Of a stretch of DNA of 64,000 bases, positions 48,692 to 58,188 are shown in pieces. Numbering within the stretch: the first letter of the stretch is position 1; the number at the start of each line of letters is the position of its first letter. Below the pieces are notes generated by a model. It saw only the letters and a program-made list of their open reading frames with translations, was not told the origin of the DNA and searched no databases. A program made the position numbers and the translations under genes. Source of the stretch: Pseudonocardia oceani. GTDB lineage: Bacteria > Actinomycetota > Actinomycetes > Mycobacteriales > Pseudonocardiaceae. Location of the stretch: assembly GCF_019263585.2 (NCBI RefSeq), contig NZ_JADQDF010000001.1, positions 2,604,001 to 2,668,000 on the forward strand, written 5' to 3'.

Positions 48692-48752
48692 GGTGGTGTC
48701 CAGAGCGCCTGCGGCGTCGCTACGCGATGGCCGCGCCACCCTGGACACCACC
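48692..48752. terminator. Hairpin downstream of the membrane protein gene
   Basis: Perfect 12-bp arms ggtggtgtccag / ctggacaccacc with a 37-nt loop, 43 bp past the stop codon. Confidence 0.55.
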
Positions 48753-49384
48753 ACCGCGACGAGCAAGGCGGCCAGGATGAGGGAGCCGGGGAGGTCTGGG
48801 CCTAACCCCCGAGGTGCGCGCTTCAAGATCGCATCCCACGTCTACCTACCGGGAACGGCCAGGAACGACGCCAGGTGACGGGTTGGGTAGGCGCCGAAAC
48901 TGTCCGCACAGCTCAGCGGCACTGTCCGGCACCCCGCGGCACCGTCCCGAGACACCGACTCGGAATCTCTAGTTCGCAGATCGGTCATGTCGTTGACTGC
49001 TGCTAGGTCGCGTGGTCGCGCGGGACCTGGCGAACGCGCACGGCGGCGGGCGACTCGGTTCGGTCAACATCAGCCGAGTGGCGGACAGCTGCACGGTCGC
49101 GCTTAGTCAGGTCCGGGCGTGCATCGTCCGCCTTCACCTGGAGGTGCTCATGCCCTCTTCGGGCATGTCCCCGGCCTGACACCGGCAGGGCAGGGCGGGT
49201 GCCGCCAGGACTGCGTGTGTGACCAGATGTGTGACCACGACGCGCGGGATAGGCCGGGACGAGCGGGATCCGCTGAACGGTGCTGGCGCGTCCGGCGATG
49301 TCACGCCGTTGTCGCTGGCTCTCGTGAGGCGTCCGGAGACGACCGACGCCTGACTCATACCCCAGCGATATCTTGCCGCACCAC
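48753..49384. other. Gene-free stretch
   Basis: No frame with supporting start, codon use or family likeness. A short hairpin catgccctcttcgggcatg at 49149-49167 is the only structure noted. It is probably decayed sequence. Confidence 0.4.
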
Positions 49385-50054
49385 CTACACCTCCGACGCC
49401 GGCGTGCCCAATGTGGTCGATTCGAACTGTCGGAGCCATGCCCTGACGGTTGGTACGTCTGAGTGCCCGGCTGCGCGAAGGGCCTCGACGATGTCCCGGC
49501 CGCTGATGAGTGCGATGGGGTGTGCGTCGGCGCGTACCTCGGAGTAGACCTGCTGGTTAAAGTGTGACGTAGTGACAAAGACGCCGAAGTGGCGGTGGCG
49601 GAGTCGGGAGATGAGCCGTGCAACCTCCCGGACCCCGACGGAGTTGGTCTCGGTGTAGCACTTGGCTTCGAGGGCGAAGTCGATTGTGATCGGGTCTGAC
49701 GCCGGGCCCACGACGTACTCGCCGACTGCATCGCGGCCCCCGTCGCGGCTCGCTCGGGTCACGTCGCATCGCCCTGTCGCGGGTGCGATCAGTCGCCACA
49801 GTTCGACCGCGCAGGGCTCGAAGTCGTGCTCGCGGCCCCGGAAGGCTTCCCGGATCTCAGAGAGGATGGCTCTGCCGACTGCATCGGACGGGAGTTGCTC
49901 GGTTCGGCTGCGGACGACCGTCGTGGACGGGGCGAGCATGGGTGAGTACTTGCGGCCCTCCACCCACGCCGACCACTCCGGCGGGCAAAGGGGGCTCTCG
50001 GCAACCCGGCCGTCGAGAACGTCCACTATCCATGCTCGTTCAATGCGGGCGACA
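49385..50054 (-). pseudogene. AspBHI-like modification-dependent restriction enzyme, 3' part
   Basis: This is the C-terminal part of a gene split by the IS256 element. It holds the Mrr-like catalytic core: SRDGGRDAVG followed by TIDFALEAKCYTE, giving the D...EAK site, then VTTSHFNQQ. Joining 52015-51460 to 50046-49385 removes the element and one duplication and restores one uninterrupted 405-residue frame. The joined junction reads FTVLDVARIERAWIVDVLDG. Confidence 0.88.
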
Positions 50055-51459
50055 GGTCACGTCCCCGCTGGTGGTGTAACTCCCGGCCCGTTCGGCGTGC
50101 CTGAGCATGTTGGAGGGGCCACCGCGTGAGTCTCTGCGTGAACCGACCAAGGATCTCGTAGAGAGGTGCCACGCGATGGCCCTGGACCAGTCTGCCCTGC
50201 TCGAAGTCCTCGATGCACTCAAGGCCGCCGATGTCGGTGATCGTGTCCGCCAGGCTGCGGAGACGGTTTATCAGGCGTTGATCGAGGCCGAGCTCACCGA
50301 CGCGATCGGCGCCGGCCGCCACGAGCGTTCCGCGGAACGCAGCAACCAGCGCAACGGGCACCGCACCCGCATGTTGTCGACGACGGCTGGGGATCTGGAG
50401 CTGAAGATCCCGAAGCTGCGCACCGGCTCGTTCTTCCCGTCGCTGCTTGAGCGGCGCCGCCGGGTCGATCAGGCGTTGTTCGCGGTGGTGATGGAGGCCT
50501 ACCTGCACGGCGTGTCCACTCGCAAGGTCGATGACCTGGTCAAGGCGCTCGGCGCCGACACCGGAATCTCCAAGTCCGAGGTCAGCAGGATCTGCGCCGA
50601 TCTCGACGTCGAGGTCGGCACGTTCCGCGACCGCAGCCTGGCCGAGCAGCAGTTCCCCTACGTCTTCCTCGACGCCACCTACTGCAAGGCCCGGGTCAAC
50701 CACCGGGTGGTGTCCCAGGCGGTCGTCATCGCCACCGGCGTCCGGGCCGATGGCTGGCGTGAGGTCCTCGGGTTCGCCGTCGGCGACAGCGAGGACGGCG
50801 CGTTCTGGACCGCGTTCCTGCGCTCGCTCAAGGCCCGCGGCCTGGGCGGGGTGCAGCTGGTCATCTCTGATGCCCACACCGGGCTCAAGCAGGCCATCTC
50901 CGCGGTCCTGATCGGCGCAGCGTGGCAAAGGTGTCGGGTGCATTTCCTGCGCAACGTCCTGGGGACGGTCCCCAAGGGCTCCGCGGAGATGGTGGCCGCG
51001 GCGATCCGCACGATCTTCGCTCAACCCGACGCCGGCCATGTCCGCGAGCAGCTCGGAGTGATCGCCGGGATGCTCGGCCGGCAATCGGTCAAGGTCGAGA
51101 CGATGCTGCGTGACGCCACCGAGGACCTCCTCGCGTTCACCTCGTTCCCGGCCGCGCACTGGAAGAAGATCTGGTCGACCAACCCGCTCGAGCGCCTGAA
51201 CAAGGAGGTCAAACGCCGCACGGACGTGGTCGGGGTGTTCCCCAACCCCGAAGCCCTGCTCCGGCTGGCCGGCGCGGTCCTGGTCGAGGCCCACGACGAG
51301 TGGCAGGCCACCGACCGCCGCTACCTCTCCGAGGCCACCATGGCCCTACTCACCGCCCCCACAACCCAAGAGGGGCTGGCCACCCCGGAACTGATGACGG
51401 CATGATCTGAACCGCAGAGACCCCACGGACCGAGTTACACCACCCGGCGGGACGTGACC
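50055..51459 (+). mobile_element. IS256-family insertion sequence, complete
   Basis: The 1405-bp element has terminal inverted repeats beginning ggtcacgtcc and matching over about 30 bp with a few mismatches (share gtggtgtaact). It is flanked by a perfect 8-bp duplication gggcgaca at 50047-50054 and 51460-51467. Intact duplication and transposase imply a recent insertion. Confidence 0.95.
50176..51405 (+). CDS. IS256-family transposase
   Basis: This 409-residue DDE transposase starts MALDQSALLEVLDALKAAD after gagaggt. Catalytic residues: Asp in FLDATYCKARV, Asp in ISDAHTGLKQA and Glu in NPLERLNKEVKRR. The N-terminal part has GRHERSAERSNQRNGHR, the standard IS256 DNA-binding region. It looks intact and potentially active. 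Confidence 0.95.
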   Translation: MALDQSALLEVLDALKAADVGDRVRQAAETVYQALIEAELTDAIGAGRHERSAERSNQRNGHRTRMLSTTAGDLELKIPKLRTGSFFPSLLERRRRVDQALFAVVMEAYLHGVSTRKVDDLVKALGADTGISKSEVSRICADLDVEVGTFRDRSLAEQQFPYVFLDATYCKARVNHRVVSQAVVIATGVRADGWREVLGFAVGDSEDGAFWTAFLRSLKARGLGGVQLVISDAHTGLKQAISAVLIGAAWQRCRVHFLRNVLGTVPKGSAEMVAAAIRTIFAQPDAGHVREQLGVIAGMLGRQSVKVETMLRDATEDLLAFTSFPAAHWKKIWSTNPLERLNKEVKRRTDVVGVFPNPEALLRLAGAVLVEAHDEWQATDRRYLSEATMALLTAPTTQEGLATPELMTA

Positions 51460-52015
51460 GGGCGACATCGAGAACGGTGAAGCGGGCACGGTAATTCTGG
51501 AATCGCCGTCCACCTGTGCTGCGCCAGATCGCCTGCAGCTCGTCGTCGGACGACAAGCCGGAGGCGCCAGGAGCGAGTAGGCCGCGGAACATGATCCGGC
51601 GCCCGGGTGCTGCCTTCTCGAAGAGCAAGATGGGCGGGATGCGACGTCGTGCGTTTGCTGACTCGTGACTCCAGTCGAACGCGTCGCGAAGTAGGAGGTT
51701 GCCCCAGCGACGGGTGTCGTGCAGCTCGTGGCCCGGGCTGCGGTTGTCGCCGTAGTAGGTGAAGACGCCTGTCTGTGGATCAAGTACGTCAGGCCAGTCG
51801 GGTTCGGCGCCGGTCGTGTAGAGCACGGCCAGGCGCACCGTGCCCTTCCTCGGCGAGCCGGAGTAGCGAAATCCACCCTGGTTGCCCACCGGTAGAAGTC
51901 GCGCGAGCGGGTCGTCGGCCATCGTCCCGGTTCGGCCACCGTCATAGAGCTGGTCGACGATCAGGTCGGTGTCGGCAAGCGCCTCGAAGGGGACGACCTT
52001 CTCGTCATCTGGCAC
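51460..52015 (-). pseudogene. AspBHI-like restriction enzyme, 5' part
   Basis: The N-terminal part of the split gene reads DLIVDQLYDGG, then LLPVGNQGGFRY and FTYYGDNRSPGHELHDT. This matches the N-terminal domain of AspBHI-type enzymes that recognise 5-methylcytosine. The frame now runs into the IS256 end and stops at 51350. The GTG start at 52015 lies just 8 bp from the duplication of the ISL3 element, so the gene has also lost its own promoter. Confidence 0.85.
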
Positions 52016-52031
52016 CGCGGCAGGCTAATCG

Positions 52032-53470
52032 GGCTCTTCCCAGATGAGGGTGTAGGTCGGCCGGGCGCGTCGGTCCGCAGATAGACGTCGAGGTCTCCCG
52101 ACGATGGAGGTTCCTACGCCATCCATCCGAAAGACCTCGACGTGTCCGACGCTACCCCGCCGGCCGGCTTCGGCCGCCCTGACCTGACCGCCTTCGCTCG
52201 ACTCGACGGCCTCGGTCTGAGCGTGACCGGGCAACGACTTGAACCGGATCGTGCGGTCCTCGCGTGCCGCGTGGTGGAACCAGATCAGTGGTGCCGACGG
52301 TGCGGCAGCGAAGGCGCTGCTCGTGACACCGTGATCCGGCGGTTGGCCCACGAGCCGCTGGGCTGGCGACCGACCGTGCTGGAAGTTGTAGTGCGCCGCT
52401 ACCGCTGTGCCGACTGCGGACACGTGTGGCGCCAAGACACCAGCGCCGCGGCGGAGCCACGCGCGAAGCTCTCGCGCACCGGGTTGCGGTGGGCGCTGGA
52501 AGGGATCGTGGTCGCACACCTCACCGTCGCCCGTGTCGCCGAGGGACTCGGGGTCGCGTGGGACACCGCCAACAACGCGGTCCTGGCCGAAGGCAATCGG
52601 CTGCTGATCAACGACCCCACGCGGTTCGAGGGCGTGAAGGTCATTGGCGTCGATGAGCACGTCTGGCGCCACACCAGGCGTGGCGACAAGTACGTCACCG
52701 TGATCATCGACCTCACCCCGGTCCGCGATGGCGCCGGCCCAGCAAGGCTGCTGGACATGGTCGAGGGCCGGTCGAAGGCGGCGTTCAAGACCTGGCTCGC
52801 CGACCGCGACGACGCCTTCCGTGACGCGGTCGAGGTGGTCGCGATGGACGGCTTCACCGGGTTCAAGACCGCCGCTGCAGAGGAGATCCCGGACGCGGTC
52901 ACGGTGATGGATCCCTTCCACGTCGTGCGCTTGGCCGGTGACGCCCTCGACAGGTGCCGGCGCCGGGTCCAACTCGCGATCCACGGGCACCGTGGGTTCA
53001 GGGACGACCCGCTCTACAAGTCGCGGCGCACGCTGCACACCGGCGCGGACCTGCTCACCGACAAGCAGAGCGACAGGCTACGCGCGCTGTTCGTTGATGA
53101 CGCTCACGTCGAGGTCGAGGCGACCTGGGGTGTCTACCAGCGCATGATCGCCGCCTATCGCCACGAGGACCGGCAACGTGGCCGCGAGCTCATGGAGAAG
53201 CTGATCACCGACCTCAGCGCCGGCGTCCCCAAGGTGCTCACCGAGCTCACCACCCTGGGCCGGACCCTGAAGAAGCGAGCCGCTGACGTGCTCGCCTACT
53301 TCGAACGACCCGGCACCAGCAACGGGCCGACCGAGGCGCTCAACGGACGGCTCGAACACCTGCGCGGCTCCGCACTCGGGTTCCGCAACCTGACCAACTA
53401 CATCGCCCGAAGCCTGCTCGAGACCGGCGGCTTCAGACCCCAACTCCTACACCCCCGATTGGGATGAGCC
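52032..53470 (+). mobile_element. ISL3-family insertion sequence, complete
   Basis: The 1439-bp element has imperfect inverted ends (ggctcttccc ... ggtgtaggt at the left; complement of ggctcatccc ... ggtgtagga at the right). It is flanked by a perfect 8-bp duplication gctaatcg at 52024-52031 and 53471-53478. The insertion sits directly upstream of the split restriction gene. Confidence 0.93.
52142..53467 (+). CDS. ISL3-family transposase
   Basis: This 441-residue protein has the N-terminal zinc ribbon of ISL3 transposases (WCRRCGSEG and RCADCGHVW), a helix-turn-helix (VARVAEGLGVAWDTANN), and the catalytic core with IGVDEHVWRH, AMDGFTGF, VMDPFHVVRLA and a C-terminal Glu in NGPTEALNGR. It is full length and apparently intact. 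Confidence 0.95.
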   Translation: MSDATPPAGFGRPDLTAFARLDGLGLSVTGQRLEPDRAVLACRVVEPDQWCRRCGSEGAARDTVIRRLAHEPLGWRPTVLEVVVRRYRCADCGHVWRQDTSAAAEPRAKLSRTGLRWALEGIVVAHLTVARVAEGLGVAWDTANNAVLAEGNRLLINDPTRFEGVKVIGVDEHVWRHTRRGDKYVTVIIDLTPVRDGAGPARLLDMVEGRSKAAFKTWLADRDDAFRDAVEVVAMDGFTGFKTAAAEEIPDAVTVMDPFHVVRLAGDALDRCRRRVQLAIHGHRGFRDDPLYKSRRTLHTGADLLTDKQSDRLRALFVDDAHVEVEATWGVYQRMIAAYRHEDRQRGRELMEKLITDLSAGVPKVLTELTTLGRTLKKRAADVLAYFERPGTSNGPTEALNGRLEHLRGSALGFRNLTNYIARSLLETGGFRPQLLHPRLG

Positions 53471-53478
53471 GCTAATCG

Positions 53479-53931
53479 ATCAGTAGCAACGCCCGGCATG
53501 CTGTCGGGTACGAGCGACAACTGAGTGACAACCGCGGTGGGGGAGCGGGAACCCGGGCGGACACGAGCGGACGCTCAGCACGTGGTCGCCCGGGTTGCGC
53601 ACGCGTCAGCTGGTCGCTTCAAGTGCCTGGCAGCCAAGTGGCTGCCTCGCCGGGCGGGCAAATTCCCGGGATGGCACGAATAGGCTCGGGGAAGCGGTCG
53701 CGGTCCCCGCTTCACCCCCAGAAGATAACGACAGGTGCCCACGGCGGACGCTTCGGAACGGCATGGCCCCGGAGCGGTTCCTGCGGCCCATGGAGCGCAA
53801 CGGCAGACGTACCGTCGAGCGAAGTGATTCTTGTTTCGTAGGGCTACTGTTCATATGTTCAACAGGTCGTCCGGCGGCCAAGCTTCGTCCCTGGACAACT
53901 CGGCGGTCGTTTCTCGAATGCAGTTGCTGGG
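53479..53931. other. Gene-free stretch with repeat copies
   Basis: No coding frame is supported. It contains aactgagtgacaaccg at 53519-53534, like sequences near both ends of the element, and copy 2 of the cargo repeat at 53644-53674 (cctcgccgggcgggcaaa). Confidence 0.5.
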
Positions 53932-54954
53932 TCAGTCGTCGGTAGCGACGGTCCAGATCTGCTTCATAGGCATCTCAGCACGCAGGCCTTCCGGGAGCTT
54001 CGTGTAAATCTCTTGGATCCGGTTGATCAACTGCTGGGAGTCCCAGAGGCGGATCTGAAAGAACAGCCTCCTGGCCTCTTGGCGCGCGACCTTCGTGAAG
54101 CCGCCCCAGCTGACGAGAAGTCCGTGAGTTGCGCCGAAGTTGGCCATCACGCCCTGCAGTTCGCGCAAGGTAGGGGCGTCGCAGACTGAATTACCCGATT
54201 TGACCTGTACGGCCAGACGGCCGTCAAAACCCATGGGGCCGCGTCCTGCGAGGATGTCGACACCACCGTCTGGGCCTGCTGGTGATCTATCAGTCGAGTA
54301 GCCTTCTACGCGGAGGACTTCGTCCACGAGCCGTGCGAGTGCGTGACCGTGGAAGCGACTCCCGATCATCGCCCGTACCTGGTCTTCGACGTCGAGGGTC
54401 AGGTTGCGGCCGCCCACGCTGGCATCGTCCTCTTCGGCCAGGTCCTCGTTGCCGTCGTGGAGGCCCGGATCAGTGCCCGTCTGAAGCAGCGCATTGAAGC
54501 GGTCTTCGGCGTCGTTACGCTTGATCTGGCAGACGGTCATGAAGGCGCCCAGCGAGTAGAGAAGGTCTTGACCGATTGCTTGACGCGGAACATCCTCGCG
54601 TAACCACTTCACAGTTCGTTGATGAACGAGCGGTTCGATTGCGTCGGGCGCGAAGCTGTAGCCACCTGTCACCGTGCCGAACGCCACCGCAGGCGTTTCC
54701 TTGAGGGGCATGGCCACGAGGTCACCTGGCTTGATCCAGTTCAGGAACGTGTTGATTTGGCGCGCCCAGTTCTCCAGAGTTCCGGGCTTGTCATCCTTGT
54801 ACGTTGTAGCGAGTCGGGCACGCACGTCGTCGAGGCTCGCTGCGGAAGCCAAATCGCCCAGTTCGCCCCAGCCGATCCCGACAAGTCCGTTTTCGAGAGC
54901 GACAGCTTCGCCGCCTTCGCCCCGCTTCCCACACCGAACAAGCCACACTGCCAC
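53932..54954 (-). CDS. Mrr-type restriction endonuclease with N-terminal sensor domain
   Basis: This 340-residue protein has a C-terminal Mrr_cat domain: LARLVDEVLRVEGYSTDRSP, then GPDGGVDILAGRG and RLAVQVKSG, giving the D...QxK catalytic site. The N-terminal part (VAVWLVRCGKRGEGGEAVALENGLVGIGWGE, then NTFLNWIKPGDLVAMPLK) looks like a base-recognition beta-barrel. Mrr-like enzymes cut modified DNA. A GTG at 54954 suits the family start; an ATG at 55023 would add 23 residues. It is downstream of the GIY-YIG gene on the same strand. Confidence 0.82.
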   Translation of the reverse strand: MAVWLVRCGKRGEGGEAVALENGLVGIGWGELGDLASAASLDDVRARLATTYKDDKPGTLENWARQINTFLNWIKPGDLVAMPLKETPAVAFGTVTGGYSFAPDAIEPLVHQRTVKWLREDVPRQAIGQDLLYSLGAFMTVCQIKRNDAEDRFNALLQTGTDPGLHDGNEDLAEEDDASVGGRNLTLDVEDQVRAMIGSRFHGHALARLVDEVLRVEGYSTDRSPAGPDGGVDILAGRGPMGFDGRLAVQVKSGNSVCDAPTLRELQGVMANFGATHGLLVSWGGFTKVARQEARRLFFQIRLWDSQQLINRIQEIYTKLPEGLRAEMPMKQIWTVATDD

Positions 54955-55041
54955 GTGCAGATCATTCCATGTCGATGATCGTCGCTGGTTCAGGGGATAG
55001 CCCCCGCTGGTACGCGGGCTCATTCGCCGCGGGAGGGCGGC

Positions 55042-55584
55042 TCAGCGGCCTGGTCCGGCACTGTCGTAGTAGCGACGTCGGGCTGCCTTGATGACGTCGA
55101 CCACGGGGCCGGACGCATGGTCGACGTTGAGGGGTGGATGCAGCGCTCGGATGATGTCGCCTTCCACGTCTCGCGGTGTGGGGTGCTCGCACCATGAGAC
55201 GCACAGATTGGTACCCATCCACTCCGTGAGCCGAACCTCGTCCTCGTCGACCAGGACGACGCGGTCGGTCCAGCGCGTTCGATAGCCCTGATCATCGAGC
55301 AGGAGGCCCGCGAGGGTGCGGCGGAGCGTCGAACTGCCGCTCCGCCGGAGGTGGTTCGAGACGAGCCGGGAGCGGAGCTTGGTCGCGAGGCCGACGTAGA
55401 GAAGGCGGACATCCGGTACCGCGGGGTGGGCAGGGCCGACCAGCTTGGGCAGGATGGCCGGTGGTGCCCACCAGGCATACAGGCCCGGCGCCGAGGGTGC
55501 CTGCGTCCGGATCTCGTCGGTGCTGATCGGGTCAGCCAGCAGCGCGTCGACGACGGTGTCGAGGGCCGGGGGAGCGGATGCCAT
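55042..55584 (-). CDS. GIY-YIG nuclease-like protein
   Basis: This 180-residue protein has the GIY-YIG elements: SAPGLYAWW, then RLLYVGLATKLRSRL with its Arg, and the C-terminal Glu and Asn in DVEGDIIRALHPPLN. It stands as a single small domain. It is followed on the same strand by the Mrr gene, and a broken relative lies at 58721-59019. Single-domain members of this group are not characterised to my knowledge; a partner role in restriction is inference. Confidence 0.78.
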   Translation of the reverse strand: MASAPPALDTVVDALLADPISTDEIRTQAPSAPGLYAWWAPPAILPKLVGPAHPAVPDVRLLYVGLATKLRSRLVSNHLRRSGSSTLRRTLAGLLLDDQGYRTRWTDRVVLVDEDEVRLTEWMGTNLCVSWCEHPTPRDVEGDIIRALHPPLNVDHASGPVVDVIKAARRRYYDSAGPGR

Positions 55585-55910
55585 GTCGGCAGTCTGCCGG
55601 GTGGGCCGAGGAGGGTGCCGCGATCGTCAATCAATCGTCAGGGCACGCACCAACAGCGACATACGGCGAGGACCAGTAGAGCCCGTTCACGCAGGTCAGA
55701 CCGTGCACGATCGCGAACATCGCAGGCAGGCTCCACCTGCGGATTCGTTCCGCTTCAACGTCTGACGGATTTTCTCGATCTGGTGGTCGGCCCAAGATGG
55801 CCTCGCCAGATGGCCACGCCCTACGTGACAGCTGACGACGTGACCTGGGCGCTAGATCTAGAACTGACGGACGTCGTTGACAGTCTGGGCTCCTGAGACG
55901 AGGAGACCCA
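55585..55910. other. Gene-free stretch
   Basis: No coding frame is supported. The bases from about 55878 (cgttgacagtctgggctcct) may be the left end of the IS481 element. Confidence 0.4.
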
Positions 55911-56883
55911 GTGAGTGAGCGAGTGTGGAGCGAGAAGGACCTGCTCCGACGGGCGAAGCGTCGCCTGGCGGTCCTTCAGCACGCTGAGGAGATCAGCGGG
56001 AACGTCGCAGCGACCTGCCGCTACTACGGCATCAGCCGGACGGTGTTCTACCGGTGGAAGCGCCGCTACGACGACGACGGGCTCGATGGCCTCAAGGACC
56101 GCTCGAGCGCCCCGATGCACTGCCCGACCGTCACCCCCCCGACGTCGTGGGGAAGATCATTCACCTGCGGCAGCACTACCACTTCGGCCCGATGAAGATC
56201 ACCATGTACTTGAAGCGGCACCACGATGTGGAAATCAGCACCTCGGGTGTGTGGCGGATCCTCAAGCGCCTGGGCATCAACCGGTTACCGCCTCGCAGCG
56301 CCACAAGCGTCGTGAGCAGCGCTGGAAGCGCTACGAGAAGCAACGCCCTGGTCATCACGTCCAGATCGATGTGAAGTTCATCGAGCCCATCACCAGCGGG
56401 CCCGAGCGGCGCATGCGCTACTACCAGTACACCGCCATCGACGACTGCACCCGGCTGCGAGTGCTGCGGATCTACCCCCGCTCGGACCAGAAGACCGCGA
56501 TCCAGTTCCTCGACTACGTCATGGCCCGGCTGCCGTTCCAGATCGAGAAGGTCCAGACCGACAACGGCGCGGAGTTCCAGTCCAGCTTCCACTGGCACGT
56601 CCTCGATCACGGCATCGGCCACATTTACATCCGGCCCGCCACACCGCGTCTCAACGGCAAGGTGGAGCGATCCCATCGCATCGACGCCGAGGAGTTCTAC
56701 CGGCTGCTCGACGGCGCTGTGAGCGACGACGCCGGCGTGTTCAACGACAAGCTCAAGCAGTGGGAGAACTACTACAACTTCGAACGACCCCACGGCGGTC
56801 TCAACGGAGCAACTCCCTACGAGAGACTGCTACAGAAGACCAAGGCCCAGCCTGCAACCGACCTTCGTCATCAGCACATCTAG
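55911..56883 (+). pseudogene. IS481-family transposase with two frameshifts
   Basis: The three frames join into one transposase: helix-turn-helix (NVAATCRYYGISRTVFYRWKRR), then FGPMKITMYLKRHHD, then the rve core with Asp in IDVKFIEP, Asp in VQTDNGAEFQ and Glu in GKVERSHR. The first shift is in a run of seven C near 56133-56139 where eight are expected. The second is near 56288 where ccgcctcg lacks one g. Both are single-base losses. No right terminal repeat is seen. Confidence 0.85.
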
Positions 56884-57113
56884 AGGAGTTCGGCACCCTC
56901 GGCCGCCGCGAGTTCCTTGCCAGGTACGGCTTCGGCGAGGCACAGAGCTACTTCATCAGACGAGACGGCAAGGGCTACGACTCCAAGGCAATCGTCGGGG
57001 CTGCTCACTCCCGACGCCACGGCATCCCGGTTGCGAGCTTACAACTTCAGCGGCGGAGAGCGATTCTGCGCGAGCAGCCGATCGACTGGCGCACCCAGGT
57101 CGAGGCGTACTAA
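56884..57113 (+). pseudogene. ScoMcrA-like N-terminal domain fragment
   Basis: Right after the transposase the frame reads HLEEFGTLGRREFLARYGFG, then AQSYFIRRDGKGYDSKAIVGAAH, continued in another frame by LRAYNFSGGE. This is the pattern of the N-terminal head domain of ScoMcrA-like type IV restriction endonucleases. The sulfur-binding and HNH parts are absent, and the piece has a frameshift after GAAH. It probably represents a gene broken by the IS481 insertion. Family identity is from memory of the motif. Confidence 0.6.
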
Positions 57114-57338
57114 GTCGGCTCGTCCGGCATCCCGAGATGGTTCCTGTGCCTACGCGAGGACGGCCTTCACTCTTTACGGCGACGTCGAGTGGGCCTTCAC
57201 GAACCTGCACCACTATGGAGACGGGGTGCGCCGGAACCGACCCCTGACCGTTTGATCGCTGCACGTCCACCCCCCGTTCTCGACCTTTGCTGGCCGGGGA
57301 CGGGGGCCGCTTTGCGTTCAAGAGGACATGGCATGCAC

Positions 57339-57372
57339 GAGGGGCCCGCAACGGCTGGGTCGCGGGCCCCTC
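57339..57372 (-). terminator. Terminator hairpin of the DUF4190/DUF4352-like gene
   Basis: Perfect 11-bp arms gaggggcccgc / gcgggcccctc with a 12-nt loop, about 40 bp past the stop of the minus-strand gene. A weaker hairpin (ggctttcccc / ggggaagcc) lies between them. Confidence 0.7.
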
Positions 57373-57411
57373 GGCTTTCCCCGGCTTCCTGTCGGGGAAG
57401 CCCTCTCGTTG

Positions 57412-58188
57412 TCAGCCGCTGAACGCGGCCTTCCCGCCAAACGTCGGCGAGTAGATCACTGTGAATGCGCCGTCGTCGAGCGACCCGTTGAAGCACACAT
57501 CGCCGGACACGGACGCACCGGGCACGATCTCGCCCGACCCCAGTTGGGAGTCGATCCCGCTGAACGTGGAGCTCGTGATGGTGCCGTTCGGGCCGAGCAC
57601 AGACCAGTCGTAGGGGTTGTAGGACCCCGTTCCGTTCCCCACGTTGCGGTAGGTGACCGTGGAGCACACCAGTTCGTCCCCGAACTGCGGGTTCACGGTC
57701 ACCGGGGCCGCGGCGGTGATGTCCAGTGGCCCAACGACCACCGTCTGCCCGTACGAGGCTGCTACATCGTCGGGCCCGGCCCCCGGGAACGCCGGGTTAG
57801 TTCCCCCGGCCGGCTCCTGCCCGACGCCTACTCCGCTGGGCTGCACCGTTGGAGCAGGCGCGAGCTCCTGCAGGTCACTGTTGAGCTGGCCGAACGCGTT
57901 GAACACGATCACGATCCCCCAGATACCCAGGGCCGCGACGAGCGCCCCCAGCACGGTCCCGATGATCGTCATCTTGCGGTTGTTCGCGACACCCTTACGG
58001 ACCCGGCCGAGCCCGAGGAGCCCGAACAACACAGCGAGGGCGCCGAGGATCAGCGCGATGAACCCGGTGAACGGAATCAGTCCGAACACGGCGCCGACGA
58101 GCGCAAGGACCAGGGCAGTGATGCCGAAGCCGTTGCGTGGTGCGGGGGCGTAGGCGGGTTGGCCTTGCCAGGCCTGGGGGTGCGACAT
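57412..58188 (-). CDS. DUF4190 + DUF4352-like surface protein
   Basis: This 258-residue protein has a Pro/Ala-rich cytoplasmic start, a DUF4190 pair of membrane helices (FGITALVLALVGAVFGLIPFTGF, then ALAVLFGLLGLGRVRKG), a third helix (TVLGALVAALGIWGIVIVFNAF), a linker, and an extracellular DUF4352-like beta domain with two Cys (LVCSTVTY, GDVCFNG). The ATG has ggagaccc upstream. It looks chromosomal in style and may be cargo unrelated to restriction. Confidence 0.8.
   Translation of the reverse strand: MSHPQAWQGQPAYAPAPRNGFGITALVLALVGAVFGLIPFTGFIALILGALAVLFGLLGLGRVRKGVANNRKMTIIGTVLGALVAALGIWGIVIVFNAFGQLNSDLQELAPAPTVQPSGVGVGQEPAGGTNPAFPGAGPDDVAASYGQTVVVGPLDITAAAPVTVNPQFGDELVCSTVTYRNVGNGTGSYNPYDWSVLGPNGTITSSTFSGIDSQLGSGEIVPGASVSGDVCFNGSLDDGAFTVIYSPTFGGKAAFSG

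Noticed and set aside
57184-57255. Possible transposase tail reading FTLYGDVEWAFTNLHHYGD
   Set aside because: Too short, no start, no terminal repeat and no partner fragment; not enough to name.
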